Assembly (NCBI RefSeq): GCF_901000735.1
Contig: NC_081544.1
Span: 33,493,235-33,557,234 of the forward strand
Length of the DNA stretch: 64,000 bases
Direction: 5' to 3'
DNA from: Corylus avellana
Lineage: Eukaryota > Streptophyta > Magnoliopsida > Fagales > Betulaceae
Positions 13,131 through 24,300 of this stretch are shown piece after piece (positions within the stretch are counted from its first letter, which is position 1; each line of letters begins with the position of its first letter). Under the pieces are notes generated by a model. That model searched no databases and was not told where the DNA came from. It worked only from the letters and a program-made list of their open reading frames with translations. Made by a program: the position numbers and the translations under genes.

Positions 13131-13406
13131 TCATGGTTTGTGAATCTTGGAAAGAGCTTGCAAAACGTTTACTTGCAACCTCAAATGCAGAATGTAATCG
13201 GCGGTCCGAAGAAAAAGCCGATCCGGATTCAAACCCTGCCCGCCCGGAATGAGCCTCTGGAGCTTCCTCACCTTCATTTCCACCTCCCCACGACCCGCCC
13301 GCCTCTTCGTTCTCCTCCATTTCACCTTAGAGAATTCTTTGCAGCCATTAGAACCCATTGAAGCAGGAAGAAGAAGAAGAAGAAGAAGAAGGGTAGCTAA
13401 CAACAA
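13131..13406 (-). CDS. Small atypical bHLH protein (UPBEAT1/PAR/IBH1-type)
   Basis: A single exon of 91 codons, or 75 from the second Met (codon 13356-13358). Residues about 46-85 form a helix-loop-helix: MKVRKLQRLIPGGQGL, then LFLRTADYILHLRLQVNVLQ. The basic stretch before it (WRRTKRRAGR) lacks the His-Glu-Arg pattern needed to bind an E-box. Proteins of this kind usually act by pairing with DNA-binding bHLH factors and blocking them in growth and light or hormone responses. The first 16 residues are nearly all Leu and come from a GAA/TTC microsatellite, so the second Met, which begins MGSNGCKEF, is the more natural start. Which subfamily (UPBEAT1, PAR, IBH1) it belongs to is uncertain. Confidence 0.72.
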   Translation of the reverse strand: MLLATLLLLLLLLPASMGSNGCKEFSKVKWRRTKRRAGRGEVEMKVRKLQRLIPGGQGLNPDRLFLRTADYILHLRLQVNVLQALSKIHKP

Positions 13407-13613
13407 TATTGGCGATAACTTTTTGTAAAGAGCAGATGGGCAATGGGAGGGATATAAATCATGAGAGAAGACAAAGGGTGTGGGGGTTGAAGTTATAGGA
13501 CGGGGCCATGTGAGCCGAGCTATGAGAAAAGCTTTGAAATTTTACTCACACGCACAATTTTGGGTTGTCGTTTTGTGAGGTTGGTGGGGGCCCATCCTTT
13601 CAATAACCCCATG

Positions 13614-13619
13614 CACGTG
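13614..13619. promoter_or_regulatory. G-box (CACGTG) upstream of the bHLH gene
   Basis: A perfect palindromic CACGTG lies about 210-260 bases upstream of the two candidate starts of the minus-strand bHLH gene. G-boxes are bound by PIF, MYC and bZIP factors, which would suit a light- or hormone-responsive bHLH repressor. A single 6-mer match is weak evidence. Confidence 0.3.
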
Positions 13620-14159
13620 TCTGACAGCTCGCTCGCATGCTCACGCCGGCCACTACCACTTCTGTAACATTTTACACTTTACAGTATCTCTCCTCGTAAT
13701 CCCCGAATCCCGACAGTTTCCGCTCCTACACGGTCAAGATCTGATCATCTGCTTCACGTTCTATCGAACCCCGGATCTCGCGGTGCATAATCATTCATCT
13801 GTTGATGGGACCCCACTAGTAATTTACCGTTTACGTGCGCGACAGTTGGGGTTTACATGTGTGGTTCTGGTGATGTCCAACCAGGTTCCAGGAGAGACAG
13901 CTTAGCTGCAACTTCGTGGGTGATGTGATCAAATCCTAGAGCATGGCCCACTAACAAGTTGGGAATGGTTTTGACCATTTGATTCATGATTTGTTCCTTT
14001 GGAGCCTTCAAAACTTCATCAATTACTTTTATTCTTATTATTATATTTTTACTGTTTGGCAACTAATTAATTGGGCTAAAAGCATTCCCAATGGAAGAGT
14101 CAAATGTTACTTTTATCTAAAATGATTCTTCAAATGTTTAAAAAACCTCCTACATTAGA

Positions 14160-14477
14160 NNNNNNNNNNNNNNNNNNNNNNNNNNNNNNNNNNNNNNNNN
14201 NNNNNNNNNNNNNNNNNNNNNNNNNNNNNNNNNNNNNNNNNNNNNNNNNNNNNNNNNNNNNNNNNNNNNNNNNNNNNNNNNNNNNNNNNNNNNNNNNNNN
14301 NNNNNNNNNNNNNNNNNNNNNNNNNNNNNNNNNNNNNNNNNNNNNNNNNNNNNNNNNNNNNNNNNNNNNNNNNNNNNNNNNNNNNNNNNNNNNNNNNNNN
14401 NNNNNNNNNNNNNNNNNNNNNNNNNNNNNNNNNNNNNNNNNNNNNNNNNNNNNNNNNNNNNNNNNNNNNNNNNNNNN
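14160..14477. other. Assembly gap (318 N)
   Basis: A run of unknown bases. Open frames that cross it are artefacts. Confidence 0.99.
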
Positions 14478-17400
14478 AAAAATATAGCTAATCGGATGTG
14501 GATGCATTTAAAAATTCATTAGCTAAACTATATAAAAGTGAGTTTTGAGAAGCTAATTTACATAAAAATTTGGCTCTTCCATTGAAAATGCTCTAAGCGG
14601 CTAAGCCATTAATTAGAAATTAGTGGATTGCAAATACCCTTCAAAATATTTGGATAAGGGTTTAACATAATATATTGGAAAACAACATTAGCAGCTCAAT
14701 CGTTAAACTTGGGGATTTTAGGTTGAACTTTATTGTACTAATCACTGGCTTTTGTGATTATTATCCAAGGTGGGATATAGTTAACCAGTCAAACTCACTC
14801 ACAAGTATGTATTCTAATAATAATGTTTCCCTCACGTGTGAATGTATTATGATCACATCAGTTACACTCCCTATTCAACTATCTTGTCAGAGAATTGTCT
14901 TTTTCTTTTTTTCTTTTTTTTTTCCCTTGCACACATCACTTGTGTTGTTATCTATACCACCAGCTTATTGAGAAGTCTCTAGAGTTGTTATGATGTTAAC
15001 ATGTTAAAAGCTTACTTTTTTTAGCTAAACTAACATGTTGGGCTATTTTTGTTTTCTATTTCTATCTTTATATTTTGGTCGTATTTATGTTGCTCTTTGT
15101 TGATAAATCATGTTATATTTTTGACAATGTTGTTACCCCCTCAATCACTCTCCAGTGATTTTTGTCTTATCCTAACAAAGGTTTAGGTTAGATGCATAGC
15201 TCTTTTGAGAGTCATTCTCTTGTTTGTCTTCTATTTGGGTGTTATTGCTGCATTATGCAGCCGATTTCTTGGCTTTTACCCAAGTTATAGAGGTTCGGAT
15301 AATTTATGGTTCCTTGAGACCATTTATGCGTCAATTGCCTGTTCGGTTAATTGTTTCGGTTTCACTTTTTCTATTAGCACTATCTTTTACGATTGGGTTT
15401 GTTGTTGAGGCGCCCACCTCTTAGTTTGGTGTTATGTTATAATCTGTTTATTATGTTATGAAAGTGCAATATTTATCAAAAAAAAAAAAAACATGTTGGG
15501 CTATTGGCTAAGCTAAGTAATGTTCCAATATTCTCACGTGGAGATTTTCTCTCCAACAAAATTCATTAGTTTAGGTTTTTAGAATAAGGCAAAGTACGTA
15601 TGTTAATTAGTTGAATATATAATACTAAAATTATATTTTTATTCTACAGTTAACCTATAATGTTAACATGACAGTATCAACTAACTCTTATATTATTATT
15701 AAAAACAAAAAAATCAAAGTTTGATTAATTGGGACTACTACATTTGTATAAATGGGGCTTGAGATGATAAAAGTGATGCGTTTGTAAAACTTTAGTATGC
15801 CAAAAAGTCACAAGTGACAATAAAGTTTTCGTGAGAACAATTTGTCAGTATTGTTTATGTTATTATTTTTAGTTGGTGATGATTGAAGAAACATATACTA
15901 TAGTGCGTTGTATCAATAAAAATATATTGGTTAATTAGTAGCAATGGATATCACAGATGAATGGGAGTAAGACTAAAATAATTAATAGCAAAGGAATTGA
16001 AGTACGGTATGGGCAGTATTTTGCCATTAGTCCTATGCTCTAAATTATGAGACAATTATTGTATATACCACACTTATTGTTAGGAATTTTTTTTTTTTTT
16101 TTTGGATATAAGTAGAGTAGTCAAACAATTGCTATGGTGATCCTAATTTTTATTCATATCTTGAGTCGCACGCACGTTCCATGCTGATTGTTGAAATGGG
16201 TCTAATTAGGGAGAGACAGAGAGAGAGAACTTTTATATATCGTGATGGTTCAAGATGAGTTTCACATTGAAATTTATTATGTTTTCCAATATATACTATA
16301 TATAAATCCTCCATATACTTAATAGGCCCTAGGGAGAAAAAAAAAATCATATATATAGTATATACCTCCATGAGTTGGTGCATATATATATATATATACA
16401 ATGATGTTTGCTTAATCTAGAGTCATGGCTCGTTGAGACTCGTCGTTGATTTCAAATTTATTTTCAATTGAAGGATCGGTCAAACGTACCAAATCATTAC
16501 TGGCTGTGAAAAATGGGTATAAAACTCAGACTCATGAACATACAGTTTGTCAATAATTAAATAATAATGACTGGTTGATCGATCATATCAAGTCCACGGC
16601 TCTCAATAAAGACATGCTAACTTGCTAATTAGTTCTTAATCACGGTACGATTTGTCAGCGTAAGATACAGTTTGCATCACTCGCCTTTAAATGAAGGAAG
16701 ATCCAAGACACAAATATTACTCCACATATATATGTGTATATATAAACGAAAAAGCAAGAACTTGTCAAAGCTAGGTAAACCAGGCAATATTGAAGCCAAG
16801 TTCAAGAATAAAAAAAGAAATCCAAAAGTGGAAAGGATGGAAACCCTAATGAAGAATTACATAGAAGCACAAGTGGGCACATGGATATGTATATATCGGC
16901 AGAAACTTGATAAAGTACTGGTAGAAGCAGGCGGTCCCCTAGTTGATGGCTTAGAAAGATCCAGGGGTTCACGAGGGCATTTAAGCACCCATGCCATGTG
17001 AGGGATGATAATGACTCTGATAGATGTGTATATCACACAAACATAAAACGACGTATACACGTACATGAACATGAATTAATGCGCAGAGTTTATCGTTCAC
17101 AGCGTGGTGTTAGCTAATCATATATGTACGTACATCTACATGTGCATGATCGTGGCCTCAGTTAATGCCCACACAAAGGCTCATCGAACAAGATAGCAAC
17201 TCCACTGTCGACAAGATTTCAATCCCTTTTAAGCTTATTTAGGCTTTTGTTTGGCCGTTTAAAGTTACACCACAAAGTAAATTAGAACTACCACCGTGAG
17301 TATCTATTAGTATGTATATTAGTATGTATACATGCATGATTGGATAATCACGCCACAAGTTTTGATGGATGGTATTGAGATAAGTTACAATAACTTAAGA

Positions 17401-20145
17401 GTTAAAGAATTACAAGAACTCAAGACATAGGAGTTATAAATGATAAATTAACTTTAATATTGTTGTTAATATAAAAATAGAAGAGACTTGTAACGTTCAT
17501 ACTCTTTCTCTATAAATAAGAGTATTGTATACAATCAAAAATATAAATGAAAAATGTAGTTATAAAAAAGTTATAATGTGTGAACGTAGGCCATAGGCCG
17601 AACCATCTTTTTTCGCATTTCTCTTCTCTAAATTATAAGTTTTAACGGATGGAATACAAATTATTGTCCAATATATAGCATTTCAATTCTCAATCTTAAA
17701 TCGGTCCAAATGAGGACACTAGCTAGGTAGGCGATAATCTCTGAGGAATGGCTTGGGCAGGCATATATGCCTGCCAGAGGCTGGCCTAGCTCGTGGATGT
17801 GGCCCGTTGGATATTGTGTGGTGATGTTGGGTCAATTTCTTAGGTAGTTTCAAGTGCCGGCGGGGTTATATGCATTGTCTCCTTCGTGGCTGTCACATAA
17901 ACTACTTTAAGCATGAATCAAAAGCATGCAAGAAGAAAGGTAGATGACTTTTTCATAGGTGCATTATGCATAAAGATTATGATCAACTTGTTTGTAGCCT
18001 GCTAGCTTGATGATATGAGGGCCCTATGCTTCAATATTAGCCCACTATGGTCGGTTGCACCCTACACCCCATACTGTGCATGTGGTTTGCCAACTCATTG
18101 ATCTTGACCATTCATTAGGTTGACGTAGTCGTATATGGTTGTAGCCATCAGAAATTCCATTGTAGGATAATCCAATATTATTCCAAGTTTCTGTTTCTTT
18201 GCCCTTTTTTTTTTCTTCCTCCCTTTTCCTTCTTATTTTTTCTCCTTTATTAGGTTCAGTTACTTTACCATTATAAATATTAAGTGCCCAAAAGTCAGCC
18301 ATATCCATATATATATATATCCGAAGTTAGAAAATCCAATAGACATATAGTACGGTAGCTTTCCCATGCCAATAGGCACTGTCCCTTTTCTTGGTATAGT
18401 AATTCATGCCAAAACCCAAAGAACTAGCTCGATCTTAATTGGTTGAGAAGTGTTCTAGGGTTTGGGTAGATATTAATGGAATTTCCAAGCTTGATAGTAA
18501 ACAAGAGACGAAGAACAAAAAAAGCATGATAATGAAAGAATATACTGTGCACTCTCCTTTTATGGTTGTTTGATTTTCTCTACAGTTTCTTAAATTCTTG
18601 CACATCGATCAATATTTGGATATATCTATTGGGTAGGGTTACTGTGTCCAAGAATTACATAATTAATTGAGCAAGCCAAGTTGTTATTATGAAGGGTATT
18701 ACAGTTTTATTACAAATTTCTTATAAACTGATGTGTTAATTCCCACCGGCCTCTAAAATATGAACTGCTACGTGACAAGACACCTACTTCTTAAAATTTT
18801 TTTTTGACATGATTAATAGTGTACAGCCACGTAATCACTATGCACATTCTGTTGTCCCTTTGACACCAAAAATGAAATTAAAACCCCATGTTTTGCGAAC
18901 AAAAGGGAGAAAGAAATAGATAGGATGGCCTTTATAGAATGTATATATATATATATATATAAACTTTGGTATGTAGAGATCAATGGCCGGATGGCATGGA
19001 GGAGTAGTGTACGTACGTGTGTGGGTGTGTGTGATATCAGAATATGTGGTGTAACGGGCGTCATGACGTGGTGGCGTTTGCTTCTTTAATTAGCTGGACC
19101 GTGTGGTGGGAACGGAACGCACATGGTTGCACATGTCCATAGCGTTTAGTTTTAAACCACCACCCCCATGCACCCACAGTCCCACACCCTGTTTGGTTTC
19201 CAGTACTTGTGATGCCCTAACTGCAAAGTAATTAACACGTCCCCACTTTGCCCTACCATTTTCTCATCAAATGTTCTTCTGATTCATTCTTTTGTCTCCT
19301 CACTTATAATCTTTGGCGTATTATAACTCCTCACGAGGTCACCTGGCGTAATAACTATCACGTCAATTTGTAAACACGATAAAGCAGTGTTATATGAATG
19401 GTAAAGCAACGGTTTATATTTTAACAACTGATGTGGTAAGTGTTAATTAAACTATCATGCCAATTTGTGAGGTTGTACAGTAGTCCTAGTAACACTTGTG
19501 ACAATTATAGCTCATGCAATTGAGGTAATTGAATAGAATTTCTTCTCTCCTCTCATTTTCTCTCTTTCTCTTGAGATCAATATTTCCTTATCTTTAAAAA
19601 TAAAAATTAAAAAACAAAAAGAAGAAGAAGAAGAACTCGATCCTTTTCTTAGGCTGTTTTGTGATTTATTAGTATGATTTTATCGAATGAAAATTTAGTA
19701 TTATATGTAGCACAACTATATACGAGAAAACATTTTACGGCATTTTCAGTAAAAATCAAGACAAGAAAAGTAGTGGGGCAGGTAAAAAAATTCTAGTTTA
19801 ATCTATTGGATTTTAATTCGATCTCTACCCTTTCCTACACAATTATTAGGGCACCTGTTTCTGCCCAGAAAAAAGAAGAAGAAGGAAATGAAAAAAAGAT
19901 TAAGCTTCTTTTTCACATAGAGCTAGTTCAAAATGTAGCAACATTTGAGGGTATCCCCGTGATTTGGGCTTTCTTGGCCTAAAGAAAGGAAGTCGTGGTT
20001 CGGGTTTTCTCGACCGGAAGAAAGGAGCCCGTGATTTTCCTTCAATTGGGCCAATTGGCTAACCTTCAATGGTAGCCCATTAAAATGCAGACCAACATTA
20101 AGTGGCCGATTTTTCTTCAACACATCAAAATGTTTAAATTTAAAT

Positions 20146-20320
20146 AATGTTATTTACTATATTGCAATATATTGTTATACAATTAGGATGATGTGGTAAT
20201 GACAATGAGTCTTTGGATCAATACTTGTAAGGAAAAACAAAAAAAACTTAAAAATTTATTTTGATTGCCATGCTATCTCAGTTGTATGCCAATCGTATAA
20301 GACTCTACAACATAACATTA
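20146..20320. mobile_element. MITE-like inverted repeat, family shared with 40601-40760
   Basis: Begins AATGTTATTTACTATA and ends near ACATAACATT. The inner phrase TTATACAATTAGGATGATGT recurs almost unchanged at about 40622, and both elements end in a GTTGTAT-type inverted copy. The exact ends and the target duplication are not clear. Confidence 0.5.
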
Positions 20321-20604
20321 CCCTTCAAACTTTTGGTCGGAATTCCCTATAAGTAGGGTTGTGGAGTCTACTTGTCGAGACAAGTGGGTCTTGCACCCCG
20401 CTTGCAATTCCCATCTCTTTAGGATTATTCGAATTGTAAGTAATTCAAACAACAATCTTTATTCTCTAACTTTGGGGTGAAAGAGGGTGGGTAATTAATA
20501 CCTAAGGGCTATGTGTTTAGAGGTACAATCACTTTCTCAACCCCTTGTAGATGCATCCAGAAGATGCTTGGAGCACTAGTTGTAGTAGTAGCACTCTATT
20601 ACAA

Positions 20605-21020
20605 ATATCGGGTAAAACTCACAATTGAAAATCGACTTACAAGGGAAGGGTGCCCAAGAATTTATATACACATGGTCAAGATTAGACTTAACCCATGTGA
20701 GATACTAGGATCGTAACATACCACCATGCTTTTGTGGCTGAAGTCCACGGCAGCTCACTCTTTTGACACTAACCCGATGGTAGTCCTTTTTCTTTGGGCG
20801 GCTCCACTCATCTATCAATATTTTAATTTAACCCATAGGTCGCCCCCTTTGTGACTTGAACCCCTCGACATGGTGGCTAGCTTTGATACCAAATGATACA
20901 AGCCTTGGGTAGAATCCACCCTTAAAAACCAGCTTACAAAGGAAGAATGTCAAAGAGTTTATATACACATAGTCAATATTAAACTTAACTCATGTGGAAC
21001 ACTAAGATTATAACACACTC
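20605..21020 (+). repeat. Pair of diverged direct repeats about 300 bp apart
   Basis: The stretch at about 20605-20720 (GGGTAAAACTCACAATTG, then TTATATACACATGGTCAAGATTA, split here for length) recurs diverged at about 20905-21020 (GAATCCACCCTTAAAAACC, then TTATATACACATAGTCAATA). The spacer has Pro/Cys-like GC-richer text. This could be two LTR-like ends of a very short retroelement or a local duplication. Confidence 0.4.
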
Positions 21021-21318
21021 TTTACAAGATGATTCTCTAGTTAAAAAAGAGCTCAACAAATCGTTGGATATCAAATGGGTAAAGCCAATTTAGGCTCAAT
21101 GATTCTCCTAGTCCTGATGGTCAGTGCAAAAAGCCAACTTAAAACTACACTCCAAATTGTATGGATGCACAATGGCTTAGGTACAGGTCCAACATCACTA
21201 ATAAGAAAGCCTCCAAACCTAAAGGAGTCAAAACACAGGCCCATTGGCCCATAGCTTAAATCCCACGCCACGGCTAAAACCTCCCTCTATAACGAAAAAA
21301 ACCCCAAACGCAGCCCAT

Positions 21319-24300
21319 ATGCTATGCGCTAGCCTCAGGCGTGCCCTCTCCTTCCAATTCCGCCGCTCCTCTTCCCCAGCTTCTCTTCCTTTCGCTCATA
21401 ATCTCTCTCTCCTCCGCCATTTATCTTCGGCGCCTCTACCACTCGCTGCCATGGCCTCCAACCATCCCAAGGACGAGGCCTACCTCAACAAGGTCATCCC
21501 AAAGCGCATCCAGCTCTTCGAGTCCATGAAGGCGCGTCAACTAGCTCACCTCCAGTCGCTCTCCGCCGATCCCATCAAGTAAGGAGCAAACCAGACCCTA
21601 GTTCCTTCTCTCGGTGACTGACGATTCATTCATGGACTTCGTTTATGTTTTGTGTGCTTTTGTTAGGATTACGTTGCCGGATGGGACTGTGAAGGAGGGA
21701 AAGAAGTGGGTGACATCGCCGTTTGACGTGGCGAGAGAGATTTCGAAGAGCCTGGCCGCGAACGCGTTGATTTCTCAGGTGAATGGGGTTCTGTGGGACA
21801 TGGCGAGGCCCTTGGAGGCCGACTGTGAGCTGAAGCTATTCACATTCGACAGCGACGAAGGCCGCGACACCTTCTGGCATTCCAGCGCGCACATTCTCGG
21901 CGAGGTAGCTAGCTTTTTTGTATTGTCTCGTGCATTTGATTCGTTTTAGCTTAGCGAAAAAAAAGACATAGTTTAAATATTTGGCTCAGTGGGAATAGTA
22001 AGTGTATTGTTTTGATGGCGCAGTCGCTCGAGCAGGAGTATGGTTGCAAGCTCTGCATTGGGCCATGTACCACAAGGGGAGAGGTAAATTTCCCAGAGTT
22101 GGTGTGAATTAACTTGTTATATTAGACAATTTGGTCATTGTTAATTGCTACCATAGCTCTAGCTTTAACTCTTTTCTATGTGATATTATCAGTGATGTTA
22201 TATTTTGCAATTGTACGAATTTTATCATGTTGGTTTATGTCATTGGTTTGTTTCTGGTTGGTGAGGTATTTTATGTAATTCAGTTTAACGGGGCTTCCCC
22301 ATTCTAATTGTTGTTAGATTACGCAGTTTTATTGATATTTTCATTGGTGGACTACTTTTATTCATCGAATTGAATCATCCACAAAACTGAGAGATTTTAG
22401 AGTTTCTTATTTGACTAGAACTGATGGTGTGGACTTTCAGATCAACATGACTAAGGGAGTGATACTTTTAAGTACTTGCAATCAGAATAGAGTTAAAGGA
22501 GGTTAATCATTGCCATGTTATTTTTATTAGTATTCTTTGTTTCTTTCTTGATGATTAGTTATCATGATTTTGTTATTCATTTTGCCCCTTTTAAGTAGGT
22601 AGCTTCTTTTATATACTTCTTGTGTACGTGGGGCGCCTTACGCTTTTTATGATATTTTGATTACTTATTAAAAAAAGGTTGTCAGCCATGGTCATACGCT
22701 CACCTATAGTTGTTTCTGTGGTGTATACTTGGTGAATGTGCCTTCATTTCGGCTTGTTCTTACCATAAGTGATGATATTGTGAATGAGCTTTTGCCCATG
22801 TTGCACTTTTGGTATTTTTTTTAACATATAAACATACTACATTAGATAGCTACATATGATAGTTGAGTACTAGATGCAGCACCGAGGTACTTGTTGAGTA
22901 ACAAACATCTAATGTTTCTTCTAAAATTTCCAATACTCTTTTTATTGCTCAATTTTGTTCTTATTATAATATATATCTTATTATATATATATTACTTATC
23001 AAAAAAAATATATATATATATCTTATTATTTTATATTTGAGATCTTAACATTGAAAAGAATTGTATAGGTTTTGTTTCTCTTGTTTCTTTCTGTAGCTAT
23101 GTTACATGTATGAAGTGCGAATTAAGCTTCCTTATGAATGGTGAAATGGTACCAACAGGGATTCTATTACGATGCATTTTATGGTGATTTGGGCTTGAAC
23201 GATGATCACTTCAAGCAAATTCAGTCAGCGGCAATGAAGGCTGTTACGGTAGTGTTCATTATGTTGTCCAAAATATGATGTATACTATATTGTTCTTTTG
23301 CTTCTTTTTTTTTCATCAATGTTAATGTGAACTGTTGCTCCTGCTCTTGAATGACGAAAATACCTTACCTATTCTATTCTTGATAAACCTACTGGTACAA
23401 GTGAAGAAAGTCGGTTTAAAGTAAAGGGCTTCAAATTATCATCTAGTGGAGCGAGAGGAAAAGTGTTGGATGGAATTAGGTGTGGTTCGCTGTGCATGCC
23501 TAGGCCACACCTTTTGGCCTTAGTTATGACAATGCTTTTAATATGGGTTTATCTGTATACATTACTAAATGTTGTAATTTCATTGCAAATGCTGCTTATC
23601 AGAAAAAAAAAATGTTAGAAATGCCAAACACCTTTCAAAAACAATAATCTGGCTGTATTTTTGTATAATGAAATACGTAAGTAATCTACATCGCAGGTGG
23701 GTTGCCTCTTGGTTTAGTTAGACTTTTTCCATCATTGATGAACTGTAGACCTGTCTCCTCTCACCAGTGCCTCACACACATGCCATTGGACCTTTCTCTC
23801 TCTGCTTGTTAAGAAGCATTTCATTGATGACAGTAAATCATGTGGTCTTTTTAATTTTTCAGGAAAAACAGCCTTTTGAGCGCATTGAAGTATCAAAGGA
23901 CGAGGCACTTGAAATGTTTTCTGACAATAATTTCAAGGTGAGTAAAACTGTCTAATTTTGCCTCTTAAAAAACCATATGATTCTCAAGTACTGTTCATAT
24001 TTTCATTGCATAATTATACAGTTCTAACATGCATTGTTTTTCCAACTACTTTTTTCAGATCGAAATCATCAATGATTTGCCTGCCGACAAGACAATCACA
24101 GTTTACAGATGTGGCCCCTTGGTTGACTTGTGTCGTGGACCCCATATACCAAACACATCCTTTGTCAAAGCATTTGCTTGTTTGAAGGTGATGTGTTTTA
24201 TGATGTGTAACTGCTTAGCTTATAGATATATACAGGCTTTATTTATTATGCATACTTAAACCTATTATTTTGTGATTCCAGGCTTCATCAGCTTACTGGA

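Larger units (their letters stand above)
13407..21318. other. Gene-free spacer with repeats and one gap
   Basis: No gene that I can support. It contains a 318-N gap, AT and GA microsatellites, a 20-bp perfect palindrome at 17756-17775, a MITE near 20146-20320 and a pair of diverged direct repeats near 20605 and 20905. A minus-strand frame at 13853-14062 reads like protein but is unidentified; see findings. Confidence 0.5.

Noticed and set aside
14104..14507. Two frames of about 126 codons
   Set aside because: They consist almost wholly of N from the assembly gap.
21244..21318. Upstream extension of the ThrRS frame
   Set aside because: It opens with TTG, not ATG; the first real ATG in frame is at 21319.
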